Below, one piece after another: positions 28,830 to 38,176 of a stretch of DNA of 64,000 nucleotides. Within the stretch, counting starts at the first letter, position 1, and the number at the start of each line of letters is the position of its first letter. The stretch is from JAAXGX01 sp965221595 (lineage in GTDB: Bacteria; Acidobacteriota; Vicinamibacteria; Vicinamibacterales; UBA8438). The position numbers were made by a program, and so were the translations under genes. The DNA lies in the NCBI GenBank assembly GCA_965221595.1, contig OZ244900.1:1054001-1118000 (forward strand), given 5' to 3'. The notes below the pieces were generated by a model, which was not told the DNA's origin, did not search any database, and worked only from the letters and a program-made list of their open reading frames with translations.

Positions 28830-29433
28830 GGCAGACGGGGCGGCCGCGGTGCGCTTCCGCGACGCCCTGGCCCGCTTCGATCGGGCCAACGCGGCCGACC
28901 CCAACCGCGAGCTCGTCGACGGGGCGGAGCAGCCCCGGGAGGTCGTCTATGCCCGGCGAATGACCGCGACGCTCGACCGCTTCGCGCCCGCAGCATCCGA
29001 GGCCGTCCGCCTGGCCGTTCGCTGCCAGCACATCCGCCGCTGGACCGTGCCGCGTGACACCTACCCCGCGGGTCGCGACGGTTACCGCCGCTGGCGCACC
29101 GACCTGGCGCGCTTCCACGCCGCAACCGCAGGCAAGATCCTGCGTGAGGCCGGCTACGGCGGCGACACCATCGCGCGGGTCGGCGTGCTGCTGCGCAAGG
29201 AGCGCCTCAAGGCCGATCCGGAGGTCCAGTTGCTCGAGGACGTCGCCTGCCTCGTCTTCCTGCAACACTACCTGCCCGCCTTCGCGGAGCGGCACGACGA
29301 CGCCAGGCTCGTGGACATCCTCGGCAAGACCTGGCGCAAGATGTCGGCGCAGGGCCGCGCCGCAGCGCACGCGCTGGCTCTCGCGCCGCGCCTGCGCGCG
29401 CTCGTGTCGAAGGCGTCCGCCGCGGCAGGGTGA
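28810..29433 (+). CDS. DUF4202 domain protein
   Basis: 207 residues, soluble and Arg/Ala-rich. It contains the family blocks FDRANAADPN, RCQHIRRW and the helical VQLLEDVACLVFLQHYL. The function of DUF4202 is unknown, but it is recurrently encoded with sulfate-activation genes. Here it overlaps the end of sat-cysC by 20 bp, so it is almost certainly co-expressed. Conserved His residues in RCQHIRRW and LQHYL could bind metal, but that is a guess. Confidence 0.88.
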   Translation: MSQATSEADGAAAVRFRDALARFDRANAADPNRELVDGAEQPREVVYARRMTATLDRFAPAASEAVRLAVRCQHIRRWTVPRDTYPAGRDGYRRWRTDLARFHAATAGKILREAGYGGDTIARVGVLLRKERLKADPEVQLLEDVACLVFLQHYLPAFAERHDDARLVDILGKTWRKMSAQGRAAAHALALAPRLRALVSKASAAAG

Positions 29434-29484
29434 TCCTGCGCCCGCTGCGGCCGCGCAGCCGGCACCAGAGCCGCTGCACGGCGC

Positions 29485-32331
29485 CTACAGTCGGAAGAGC
29501 CGGTTGATCTTGACGACGAGGCCGCGGTTGCGCAGGTAGGTCGAGCGGTCGGGCCGCAGGCCGAGCGTGTCGCGGTCTTCCGTGTAGACGATGAACAGCT
29601 CGCTGCCGGGGCTGTACTCCCAGCGGAACCTGAGGTTGGCCCCGACGGTGTCGGTGCTCGAGTTGTACTGCAGCAGGCCCGCGAAGAACATCCGCGGCGT
29701 GAATGTGTAGTTGATGCGCGTCAGCACCAGGTCGGTGCGGAAGGAACCCTGGGGGAGATCGATCCAGTTGAACGAGACGGTCGGCTCGATGGACAGGTGC
29801 CGGGTGAGCTCGACATACCCACTCGTGAAGTCGAGCGACGTGATGTCCCCGTTGAAGTAGCCGCCCCGGCGCACGGCCACTTGGCCGTTGGCGCGGTGCT
29901 GCTGGCCGAGCAGGTAGGTCAGCGCGTACTCGGTGAAGTCGTAGCCGCCGATCGGCAGCGTCACGCCCGCGGCGGGCGAGAACGGCTCGCGCAGCAGCTC
30001 GTAGTTGTCCATCCGGGTGAAGGTCAGCCGGTCGCCGTTCTCGAACTCGGCTTCGCTGCCGAGAACGAACCGGCGCGTTTCGAGCTGCGACGTATCGGCC
30101 GTCAGGGCGTAGTCGAGGTTGCCCCCGAACCGGAACTGGCGGATGGCGTCGATGTCGGGACGCGGGCTGATCCGCCACTGCATAGTCGACTGGCGGAAGT
30201 TGTCGCGTCGGACGAACCCCACGTCGGGAATGAAGTGGTCCTCGACCAGCAGGTGGTTGACCATGACGCCGAGCAGGTCGCCCGTGTAGTCGAACTTGCC
30301 CTGGTAGCTCAGATTCCGGCCGCGATAGCCCGGCGTGTCCGTGCGGGCCGCGTACCCCAGGAAGTGGATGTTGTCGTGGAAGCTGAACGTGCCGTCGACG
30401 CCGTAGGTGCGGGCGGCCCCGGCGCCCTGCTCGGACACCGAGCGGTTGGTGAAGAGGGCGCCGACGCTGCTGCGGCGCAGGATGTCGCGCTTGATCCGCG
30501 CCACGGTGAAATTGGTCTCCACGGCGCCCGAGACGGCCTCCCGGTCCGTTTGGATGCTCAGCGCGCCGATGTCGAAGTCGCCGACCTTGCCGGTCAGGCG
30601 CCCACCGCCGACGATGGGTACGACCTGGTTGTTCTGGAGGCCGATGCGGCGGCTGTAGAAGAGGATGGGAGCGTTGGGATCGCGGAACCCGCCGCCGCCG
30701 GAGACCGCCGCGCCGGTGGCGAACTCGAAGATGCCGCGTCCCTCGAGGAAGAACTCGCGCTTCTCGGGAAAAAACAGGTTGAACCGCGTGAGGTTCACCT
30801 GCTGCTCGTCGACCTCGACCTGCGCGAAGTCGGTCCGGTAGGTGAAGTCGGCCGTGAGGTTCTGGGTGAGGCCGACCTTCACGTCCAGACCGCCGTTTCC
30901 CGAGCTGGCATTCTCCCGCGCCGGGCTGGCCTCGAGGTCGGTGACGACGCCGCCGATGGCGTACGGCTTGATCTCCACGGTGCGGCCACCCTGCGGCGCC
31001 TCGAGCCCGACCAGCGTCGCCGCGTCCGACACGCGGAAGATGCCGGCGATGGCCCCGCCGCGCACGACGGCGGAGATGGGAAGTTGCGTCAGGTAGGCGC
31101 CCTCGTTCTTGCGCCGCACGACCCGTCGCATCTGGAACCCCCACACCTGCGCGGCGCCCGGGCGGTAGCGGAGTGACTTGAACGGAATCTCCATCTCGGC
31201 GGTCCAGCCGCCGTCGAAGCGGCCGGTGCGGACGTCCCAGACCGGGTTCCAGTCGCTGTTCGGGTTGCCCTCGTTGGTGATGGCGAAGTCGGCCCGCGCG
31301 CCGAGCGGGTTCGTATAGAAGGCCACGCCGTTGCGCCGGTCGTAGAAGGTGTCGAAGATCACGGCCACGGTGTCGTTCTGCCGCAGTTGCGGCGTGTCAC
31401 GGCGCATGTCGTTGGCGACCCAGGCGTCGGGCGGTGCCGAGTCGTGGGCCCGAACGCCGACGTAGATGTTCTCTTCGTCGAACAGGAGCCAGGCCTCGGT
31501 CTGTTCGGTGGCCGGTGCACCCTCGTCCGGCACCTGCTGGATGAAGCCGGTCAGCGGCGGGACGGTCTCGTAGACGCGCTCGTCTAGCCTGCCGTCCAGG
31601 CGCAGGGGCTGTGTCACCCGGACGGCGCGGACGGTGGCCCGACCCTGCTCGTCGCGCGCCATGACCGCGGGGGGCACGGGCGGGGGCGGACTGTCGATGG
31701 CCGGCGCGCCGGCCACGCTGAAGCCGGCGCCGCCGCCGGCCGGCGGCGCGGCAGCAGGGAGCGGCGGCCCGGGGCGAACCGGAGGTCCGACGATGCGTGG
31801 AGACGGCGCGGCAGGCCCGGCCGCGGCGGGCGCGCCGTCCGGGACCAGCTCCGCCGCGAGCTGGTCCTGCAGCGCGAACAGATCCTCGATCGAACCCTCG
31901 ACGCGCGACCCGCGTGCGACGTCGCCGGTCGCCACCTCGATGAGCCGGCCCGTGATGACGATGCGCCCGCGGCGCGGCACATGGCTGCCGGAGACCACCC
32001 AGCGTGCCCCGAGGCTGCGGCCGATCTCCTGGACCCGGGGCACCGCGACGGGGGCCTCGTTGCCGGCCAGCGCCGCACCCACGCGCTGCCGCGGCAGCAC
32101 GTCCAGGCCCGGCGCTGGGCGACGCCCCAGGTCGTTGATCAGGGCTGCCGCGATGCCGTCGCCGATCCAGTCGTCGTGCGGACTGCCGCCGCGGTTGGCG
32201 AACGGCAGGACGGCGACGGTGCCGCGCAGGGCTTCCGCCTGCGAGGGTCCGGCGGCGTCCGGCTGCGCTGCCGAGGGGGCGGCGGCCAGCACCGCGAGCA
32301 GGGCGAGCGACGTACACCGCTGCCGTGTCAC
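29485..32331 (-). CDS. Outer-membrane DUF5916 protein with N-terminal FlgO/TolB-like domain
   Basis: 948 residues from a GTG at 32331 that opens a signal peptide (CTSLALLAVLAAAPSAAQ). Residues 37-135 resemble FlgO or the amino-terminal TolB fold (VAVLPFANRGGSPHDDWIGD). A Pro/Ala linker follows. From about 235 comes a CBM9-like domain (LRLDGRLDERVYETVPPLTG), and then DUF5916, a large beta-barrel with alternating aromatic strands to the end (INRLFRL). The family is typical of Acidobacteriota and Bacteroidota outer membranes. Function unknown; the FlgO-like head is unusual. Confidence 0.85.
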   Translation of the reverse strand: MTRQRCTSLALLAVLAAAPSAAQPDAAGPSQAEALRGTVAVLPFANRGGSPHDDWIGDGIAAALINDLGRRPAPGLDVLPRQRVGAALAGNEAPVAVPRVQEIGRSLGARWVVSGSHVPRRGRIVITGRLIEVATGDVARGSRVEGSIEDLFALQDQLAAELVPDGAPAAAGPAAPSPRIVGPPVRPGPPLPAAAPPAGGGAGFSVAGAPAIDSPPPPVPPAVMARDEQGRATVRAVRVTQPLRLDGRLDERVYETVPPLTGFIQQVPDEGAPATEQTEAWLLFDEENIYVGVRAHDSAPPDAWVANDMRRDTPQLRQNDTVAVIFDTFYDRRNGVAFYTNPLGARADFAITNEGNPNSDWNPVWDVRTGRFDGGWTAEMEIPFKSLRYRPGAAQVWGFQMRRVVRRKNEGAYLTQLPISAVVRGGAIAGIFRVSDAATLVGLEAPQGGRTVEIKPYAIGGVVTDLEASPARENASSGNGGLDVKVGLTQNLTADFTYRTDFAQVEVDEQQVNLTRFNLFFPEKREFFLEGRGIFEFATGAAVSGGGGFRDPNAPILFYSRRIGLQNNQVVPIVGGGRLTGKVGDFDIGALSIQTDREAVSGAVETNFTVARIKRDILRRSSVGALFTNRSVSEQGAGAARTYGVDGTFSFHDNIHFLGYAARTDTPGYRGRNLSYQGKFDYTGDLLGVMVNHLLVEDHFIPDVGFVRRDNFRQSTMQWRISPRPDIDAIRQFRFGGNLDYALTADTSQLETRRFVLGSEAEFENGDRLTFTRMDNYELLREPFSPAAGVTLPIGGYDFTEYALTYLLGQQHRANGQVAVRRGGYFNGDITSLDFTSGYVELTRHLSIEPTVSFNWIDLPQGSFRTDLVLTRINYTFTPRMFFAGLLQYNSSTDTVGANLRFRWEYSPGSELFIVYTEDRDTLGLRPDRSTYLRNRGLVVKINRLFRL

Positions 32332-32449
32332 GAGATCGCCGCGGTCCCGTGGGGCGTCCGCCACCACGTCGTCACCCGGCGCCGCGCTGCACCCATGTCG
32401 CCCGATTGTAGCGTGTCCACGGCGCCGGCCGGGTTCGGCCGCACAGGCG

Positions 32450-32455
32450 TATAAT
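32450..32455 (+). promoter_or_regulatory. -10 element for the DUF1330-SGNH unit
   Basis: Perfect TATAAT 41 bp before the ATG at 32497. Unlike the leaderless cases, this gene also has a strong ribosome binding site (GAGGGGG). Confidence 0.5.
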
Positions 32456-32496
32456 CCGTAGCATCCGGCGGGCAGTCGGAGCGAGGGGGCATCCGC

Positions 32497-32793
32497 ATGG
32501 CGGTCTACGTCGTAGCGCAGGGACGCGTCGAGAATCCGGAAGTGCTGGCGCGATACGTCGAGAAGGCGATTCCGACCATCGGCGCCCACGGCGGCCGCAT
32601 CGTGGCGTTCGACGAGACGCCTGAAGTCGTCGAGGGCACCGTGGATTGTCCCCGTACCGTGATAGTCGAGTTTCCGACGCAGGAGGCGTTCCGCGCCTGG
32701 TACGACTCGCCGGAATACCAGACCATCCTGCCGATGCGTCTGGAGGCCGCGCCGGGCACCTTGATCGTGGCCAACGGCCTGGGGGCGAAATGA
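32497..32793 (+). CDS. DUF1330 domain protein
   Basis: 98 residues, the normal size for this dimeric ferredoxin-like fold. Family blocks AVYVVAQGRVENPEVLARYVEK, quoted in part as RVENPEVLARYVEK, GGRIVAFDETPEVVEG and IVEFPTQEAFRAWYDSPEYQ are clear. Biochemical role unknown. Its stop overlaps the SGNH hydrolase start as ATGA. Confidence 0.92.
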   Translation: MAVYVVAQGRVENPEVLARYVEKAIPTIGAHGGRIVAFDETPEVVEGTVDCPRTVIVEFPTQEAFRAWYDSPEYQTILPMRLEAAPGTLIVANGLGAK

Positions 32794-34169
32794 GATTCCA
32801 TGCGCTGTGGAACGGGCCGCAGCCGGGTCGCCGGCTGGCCGCGTGCGCGGCCGCCGTGCTGCTCGTGGTGTGGCTGGGCGCGACGCCGGCCGTCGCCGAG
32901 GCCCAGGAGGCCCGCTGGATCGGGACCTGGGCGACCGGCCCCGTGTCGTTGCCGGTGCCGGATGCGAACGCCGTGGAGCAGGGCAGTGCCCCGCCGCGTA
33001 TCGTCGACCAGACTGTGCGGCAGGTCGTGCACACGAGTATCGGCGGCTCGCGCGTGCGCGTGCTGTTCACCAACCAGTACGGTACCGAGCCGTTGGAAAT
33101 CGGCGGTGCTCACGTCGCGCTGCGCGACGCCGGTGCGGCCATCGCGGCCGGTTCCGGCCACCCGCTGACGTTCGACGGCGAGCCCACCGTGGCCATCGAG
33201 CGGGGCGCGACGCTGCTGAGCGATCCGGTCGACCTGGCGGTGCCGCCGCTCAGCGACCTGGCCATCGATCTCTACCTGCCGGGCGACACGTGGGAGACGA
33301 CGTCGCCGGCCACCACGCACGGCAACGCGCTGTCGACCACCTATCTGTCCGCGCCGGGCGATCACACCGGCGCGACCGAGCTGCCGGTCGACTCGACCGT
33401 GCTCTCGTGGTTCTTCCTGGCGCGTGTCGAGGTCGCGACCCGCACCGCGCCCGGGGCGATTGTGACCATCGGCGACTCGATTACCGACGGCACGGCGTCG
33501 ACGCCCGACACCAACAGCCGCTGGCCCGACTTCCTTGCCGCGCGACTGGTGGCGGCGCACGGTGCGGCGGCGCCGGGGGTGCTCAATGTGGGCATCGCGG
33601 GCAACCGCGTCCTGAGCCACAACGGCGGTATGGAGACCATCCTGCGGCGCGGCGCGCCGTTCGGTGCGGACGAGGCGCAGCCCGACCCGGACGCGTTCTT
33701 CGGTCCGTCGGCGCTCTCGCGCTTCGACCGTGACGTCCTGCTGCAGGCCGGCGTCACCCACGTCGTCGTCCTCGAATCGATCAACGATGTCGGGTTCGCC
33801 TTCGACCACGCGTGGCCGGCGGTCGAGGACCTCATCGCCGGGCACACAGCCCTCGTGCAGCGGGCGCACGCACGCGGCCTGCGCATCTACGGCGGCACCC
33901 TGACGCCGTTCGAGGGCGCCATCACGTTCTCGGAGACCGGGGAGACGAAGCGGCAGGCGTTCAACGCGTGGCTGCGGAACGAGAGTCCGTACGACGCGGT
34001 CATCGACTTCGACGCCGCCATTCGCGACCCGGACCATCCGCGCCGCATCCTGCCGGCGTACGATCCGGGCGATGCGATCCACGGCAACGATGCCGGCTAC
34101 CGCGCCATGGCCGAGGCGGTCGACCTCAAGCTGTTCGACGCGCAGCCGGTGGCCGCCGCCGCGCGCTGA
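32790..34169 (+). CDS. Secreted SGNH/GDSL hydrolase
   Basis: 459 residues with a signal peptide (AACAAAVLLVVWLGATPAVAEA). The nucleophile Ser lies in GDSITDG near residue 228, block III has GIAGNRVLSH, and the catalytic Asp-His pair is in PGDAIHGNDAGY near 427. The N-terminal 200 residues form a beta-rich domain common in this esterase subgroup, which includes rhamnogalacturonan acetylesterase-like enzymes. Substrate probably an ester on a polysaccharide; not determinable. Confidence 0.93.
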   Translation: MRFHALWNGPQPGRRLAACAAAVLLVVWLGATPAVAEAQEARWIGTWATGPVSLPVPDANAVEQGSAPPRIVDQTVRQVVHTSIGGSRVRVLFTNQYGTEPLEIGGAHVALRDAGAAIAAGSGHPLTFDGEPTVAIERGATLLSDPVDLAVPPLSDLAIDLYLPGDTWETTSPATTHGNALSTTYLSAPGDHTGATELPVDSTVLSWFFLARVEVATRTAPGAIVTIGDSITDGTASTPDTNSRWPDFLAARLVAAHGAAAPGVLNVGIAGNRVLSHNGGMETILRRGAPFGADEAQPDPDAFFGPSALSRFDRDVLLQAGVTHVVVLESINDVGFAFDHAWPAVEDLIAGHTALVQRAHARGLRIYGGTLTPFEGAITFSETGETKRQAFNAWLRNESPYDAVIDFDAAIRDPDHPRRILPAYDPGDAIHGNDAGYRAMAEAVDLKLFDAQPVAAAAR

Positions 34170-34269
34170 ACGCTGCGAAGACCAGGCCGCCCGCACGACA
34201 GGACGGCAACGCGGGCACACAGAAGCTCCCTGCCGGCATGCGGTCGATACAGGGATGGGGAGGTATCCG

Positions 34270-35292
34270 ATGACGAAACCATGGCTCGCCTCGTGCGTTG
34301 TGTTTGCGCTGTTGTTCGCGGTCTTCGTGTCGGTCCCGGTGCCGGCGGCCGCCCAGGGTCCGGACGGTTCGGCCTGGACGCCGCCCCGCACCGCGGACGG
34401 TCACCCGGACCTGCAGGGCGTGTGGGCGAACAACAACGCGACGCCGCTGGAGCGGCCGCCGGAGTGGGCCGGCAAGGCGCGCCTGAGCGAGGAGGAGCTG
34501 GCGGCGCTCGAGGCGGCCGCGGCCGAGGCGACCGACCCCGGCCAGGACGCGCTGTTCGGCGACCAGCTCGTGCTGGCGGCCATCGCCGGGCAACAGGCTA
34601 CCTCGTACGATCCGACGACCGGCAACTACAACCAGTTCTGGGTGGTCGAGCGTGATTTCAACGACCGCACGTCACTGGTCGTCGACCCGCCGGACGGCCG
34701 CATCCCGGCCCGCACGCCGGCGGCCGAGCGACTGCTGGCCGAGCGGGCGGCGTACCGCGCCGCGCATCCGGCCGATACGTGGGAGGACGTGCCGCTGCAG
34801 GAGCGCTGCATCACGTACGGCGTCCCGCGGCTCGGTGCCGGCTACAACAGCTACTACCAGATCTTCCAGACCGCGGACCACGTGGTGTTCCTGATGGAGA
34901 TGAACCACGACGCGCGGATCATCCCGCTCGACGGTCGGCCGCAGCTCGACGCCGGGGTCCGACAGTGGCATGGCGACTCGCGCGGGCGCTGGGAGGGCGA
35001 CACCCTGGTGGTCGAGACGACCAACTACTCGCCGAAGAGCGACTTCCGGGGCGCGTCGGACAGGCTGCGCGTCGTCGAACGGTTCACGCGCACGGGGCCC
35101 GACACGCTGGAGTACGCGGTCACCATCGACGACCCGACCACCTGGGTCCGGCCGTGGACCGCGTCGATCCCGCTGCTGCGCAGCACGGATGCGCTCTACG
35201 AGTACGCCTGCCACGAGGGCAACTACGGGATGGAAGGGATCCTCGCCGGCCACCGCGCCCAGGAGCGGGCCGCAGCAGCCGGCGATCGGTAG
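34270..35292 (+). CDS. Secreted WTPPRT/CHEGN family protein, paralogue 1
   Basis: 340 residues with a signal peptide (FALLFAVFVSVPVPAAAQ). The family hallmarks in order are WTPPRTADGHPDLQGVW near the mature N-terminus, ERCITYG, YQIFQTADHVVF, RIIPLDGRPQLD, GDSRGRWEGDTLVVET and a terminal YEYACHEGNYGMEG. The function is unknown. The two invariant cysteines (ERC and CHEG) may form a disulfide. Start supported by GGGGAGG six bases upstream. Four more paralogues lie in the next 15 kb. Confidence 0.88.
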   Translation: MTKPWLASCVVFALLFAVFVSVPVPAAAQGPDGSAWTPPRTADGHPDLQGVWANNNATPLERPPEWAGKARLSEEELAALEAAAAEATDPGQDALFGDQLVLAAIAGQQATSYDPTTGNYNQFWVVERDFNDRTSLVVDPPDGRIPARTPAAERLLAERAAYRAAHPADTWEDVPLQERCITYGVPRLGAGYNSYYQIFQTADHVVFLMEMNHDARIIPLDGRPQLDAGVRQWHGDSRGRWEGDTLVVETTNYSPKSDFRGASDRLRVVERFTRTGPDTLEYAVTIDDPTTWVRPWTASIPLLRSTDALYEYACHEGNYGMEGILAGHRAQERAAAAGDR

Positions 35293-35301
35293 GGTCAGAC
35301 G

Positions 35302-36222
35302 CTACTCGCCGCCGGCCTCGAGCTCGTCCACGATGACCTGGACGTTGCGCCGGACGCCCGCCGCGTTGGGTGCATCGTAGTGTGCGTAGGCGGCCGGCAG
35401 CGACCAGGCGCTCGCGATCTCGTCGACCGAGCTGCCCGCGGCCCGACCCGCCCGCACCATCTGCAGGAAGTCGCGGTTGAAGGCGGCCCACTCGTTCAGG
35501 TCGGCCCACGTCATCTGCGAACTGTGGCCGGTGATGATGGTCTCGATGTCCTGGATGGTGTCGTGGGCTGCCTGCAGCGTGGCGGGAATGTCCACGCCGC
35601 TGCCGCCGTTGGAGGCATCCAGGAACGGCACCCGCTGCCCCAGAAAGATGTCGCCGGCATGCAGCGTCCGCAGCGCCGGGAACGCAACCCAGGCATCGCC
35701 GCCGGTGTGGCCACGGCCGAAGTAGTAGAGGTCGACCCGGTCGTCGCCGCTGCCCAGCGACATCCGCTCCCGGAAGGTGGTCGTCGGCAGTCCGTGCCCG
35801 TTCGAATCCCGGAACACGTTCGCGGGCGGCGCGGTCCGCCCGGTGTAGGGCCGCATCACTTCCATGTTGGCCTTCGTGTTCTCGTGGGTCACCACTTGCA
35901 CCGTCTCCGCGAACGCCACGTTGCCGCTCACGTGGTCGTGGTGGCTGTGCGTGTTGATCAGCGTCGTCACCGGCTTGTCCGTCAGCGCCCGGATCTGCGT
36001 CAGGATCGGGTCGCCCCAGCCCGGGTTCTTCGTGTCGACGACGACCACGCCGTCCGATCGGACGAATACCGCCGTGTTGCCGCCGCCGCCCTGGCCTCTG
36101 AGCACGTACAGGTTGTCCTGGAGCTGCTCGACCTCGATCTCCATCCCGTCCTGCGCGGCCACCACCGCCAGCGAGACCGTGCCGATCCCGATCAGCAGAG
36201 CGAGAACGATGCTGCGCTGCAT
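35302..36222 (-). CDS. Secreted metallo-beta-lactamase-fold hydrolase
   Basis: 306 residues with a signal peptide (LALLIGIGTVSLAVVAAQ). The zinc motif HSHHDH near residue 90 is complete. Further ligands are in GRGHTGGDAW, LHAGDIF and ITGHS. It resembles SoxH/quinoprotein-relay-type MBL proteins rather than a proven beta-lactamase. Its stop is 9 bp from the convergent paralogue 1 stop. Confidence 0.9.
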   Translation of the reverse strand: MQRSIVLALLIGIGTVSLAVVAAQDGMEIEVEQLQDNLYVLRGQGGGGNTAVFVRSDGVVVVDTKNPGWGDPILTQIRALTDKPVTTLINTHSHHDHVSGNVAFAETVQVVTHENTKANMEVMRPYTGRTAPPANVFRDSNGHGLPTTTFRERMSLGSGDDRVDLYYFGRGHTGGDAWVAFPALRTLHAGDIFLGQRVPFLDASNGGSGVDIPATLQAAHDTIQDIETIITGHSSQMTWADLNEWAAFNRDFLQMVRAGRAAGSSVDEIASAWSLPAAYAHYDAPNAAGVRRNVQVIVDELEAGGE

Positions 36223-36347
36223 GTCATGCCTCCTGCCAGGCGCCCTCCCGCCGGCGCCGGTCGCCGCGCGACCGGGCCCTGGGATCCGGAGCCTGTCATT
36301 TCCTGAGATTCCGGCGCAGTATAGCAGTCAACCCGTCAACAGGCGTT

Positions 36348-36992
36348 ATGCGGACGCGAGCGATGTCGTTCGGCAGGCTGGAGGCGATATTCCAACGGTC
36401 GGAACAGGCGCTGGCGCAGGGCGTGCCGATCCGCAAGACGAGCGCCGGCATCTGGGTGCCGTCCCCGATCGCCATGATCGTCGACGTCGTGTCGGTGCTG
36501 AGAGAGCTGGGACTGCTCGGTCCGGCGGCGGCCGGCGGAGCGGTCGTGGACGCCGGCATGGGTGACGGCCGGGTAGCCGCCGTGGTGGCCCTGCTCGAGC
36601 CGTCGCACCCCGTGTACGGCATCGAGCACGACCCGGTGCTCTACGCCCGGGCTCGACAGAATCTGCGCCGGGCATTGCGGATGTCTCGCGCCAGCCCCCG
36701 GGTCCATCCCATTGAAGGCGACTACTGCGACGTTGCCACCTACGCGTCGTGCGGCCTCGATCCGCGCGACGTCCGTCTGGTCCTCAACTATCCGGACGGC
36801 AACCAGGGGCGGCTGGCCCGCTTCCTGGCGGCGCACGCCGGGTCCGACACGAGCCTGTGTCTGTTCACGCACGACCGCGACCTGGAGGTCCGCGATTTGG
36901 CTTTGCACGCCGAGCGCGACCTGCCCGCGGACTTCGGCGCGGACTGGCGCGTCGCTGTCTACCGGGGCCGTCCGGGCGACCTGCGAGGCTGA
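36348..36992 (+). CDS. Class I SAM-dependent methyltransferase-like protein
   Basis: 214 residues. The SAM loop VDAGMGDGRVAAVVALL is followed by an acidic residue at the end of strand two (YGIEHDP), and NYPDGNQ occupies the position of the NPPY-type motif. Target unknown. A second in-frame ATG lies at 36363 and either could be the start. Confidence 0.7.
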   Translation: MRTRAMSFGRLEAIFQRSEQALAQGVPIRKTSAGIWVPSPIAMIVDVVSVLRELGLLGPAAAGGAVVDAGMGDGRVAAVVALLEPSHPVYGIEHDPVLYARARQNLRRALRMSRASPRVHPIEGDYCDVATYASCGLDPRDVRLVLNYPDGNQGRLARFLAAHAGSDTSLCLFTHDRDLEVRDLALHAERDLPADFGADWRVAVYRGRPGDLRG

Positions 36993-37085
36993 CCTGCGCG
37001 GCGCGGCCGGGAGCCGAGCTTGCTTCCGACCGGCGTGCTGGGCGACTATTGCTCTTTGCTGAGAAACGGATTGGGAGGATCGGAC

Positions 37086-38099
37086 ATGCACCATCGATGC
37101 CACATTGCGCTGGCGACCGTGTTCGCGCTGGCCTGCCTCGTTCCGGGAGTTGCCGCCGGCCAGGTGGAGACCGAACCGCGCGCCGGCTGGACCCCGCCGC
37201 GGACGCCGGAGGGCGTCCCGGATTTGCAGGGCGTCTTCACGTTCCGCACCATCACGCCGATGCAGCGCCCGTCCCAGCTCGAGGGCCGGGTGACCCTGTC
37301 GGTGGAGGAGGCCGCAGCGTTCGAGGCCTCCGAGAACACGCGCCTCAATCGGGACCTGTTCGACCCCATCGCGGGCGCACCGAGTGCCGGGTACGCGCCG
37401 CGGGCCGAGGGCGGCGTCCTGTCGTACAACGAGTTCTGGTACGAGCGCGGCGTCGAGCTGACGCGCGACAAGCGCACGTCCCTCATAGTCGACCCTCCCG
37501 ATGGTCTGATCCCCTACACCGACGCAGCGCGCGAGAAGAACCGTATTACGCGGGCGAATCTGAGCGCCGGCTTCGCCGATTCGTACACCGACCGGAGCCT
37601 CGCCGACCGCTGCCTCATGGGCTTCAACTCGGGCCCGCCGATGGTGCCGAGCGCCTACAACAACAACGTGATGATTCTGCAGACGCCGGGGCAGGTGGTC
37701 ATCTACAACGAGATGGTCCACAACGCCCGGATCATTCCGACCGACGGCAGCGCGCACGGCGACCTGCGGCAGTGGGTGGGCGACTCGCGCGCGCGCTGGG
37801 AAGGCGACGTGCTGGTCATCGAGACGCAGAACTTTCTGCGGGAGACCGCCTTCCGCGGATCGTCGGCAGACACGCAACTGATCGAGCGGTTGTGGCGGGT
37901 CGATCCCGACACCGTCCTGTACGAGTTCACGGTCGATGACCCGCACTCGTTCACGCGTCCGTGGACCGCGCTGTTCCCCCTGCGACGGACCGACGGGCCG
38001 CTGTTCGAGTACGCCTGCCACGAGGGCAACTACGGCCTGGAGGGCATTCTGGCCGGGGCGCGGAACAAGAACACCCAGGCCGTCGACGGATCGCGATAG
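37086..38099 (+). CDS. Secreted WTPPRT/CHEGN family protein, paralogue 2
   Basis: 337 residues with a signal peptide (IALATVFALACLVPGVAAG). Hallmarks include WTPPRTPEGVPDLQGVF, YNEFWYERG, KRTSLIVDPPDGLIPYT, GDSRARWEGDVLVIETQNF and FEYACHEGNYGLEG. Like paralogue 1 it keeps the YACHEGNYG ending, unlike the tandem trio at 46-50 kb. GGGAGG lies seven bases upstream of the ATG. Function unknown. Confidence 0.88.
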   Translation: MHHRCHIALATVFALACLVPGVAAGQVETEPRAGWTPPRTPEGVPDLQGVFTFRTITPMQRPSQLEGRVTLSVEEAAAFEASENTRLNRDLFDPIAGAPSAGYAPRAEGGVLSYNEFWYERGVELTRDKRTSLIVDPPDGLIPYTDAAREKNRITRANLSAGFADSYTDRSLADRCLMGFNSGPPMVPSAYNNNVMILQTPGQVVIYNEMVHNARIIPTDGSAHGDLRQWVGDSRARWEGDVLVIETQNFLRETAFRGSSADTQLIERLWRVDPDTVLYEFTVDDPHSFTRPWTALFPLRRTDGPLFEYACHEGNYGLEGILAGARNKNTQAVDGSR

Positions 38100-38176
38100 G
38101 AGTCTGCGGCGTGGACCCGGTGGACTTCCGGCGGGTTGACCGGGCGGCGCACGGGGCGAACTGACGGGCCGCGGCG

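Noticed and set aside
35800..35810. GTTCGAATCCC, identical to a tRNA T-loop core
   Set aside because: It lies inside the metallo-beta-lactamase gene, codes in frame for part of the protein, and no acceptor or anticodon stem can be folded around it.
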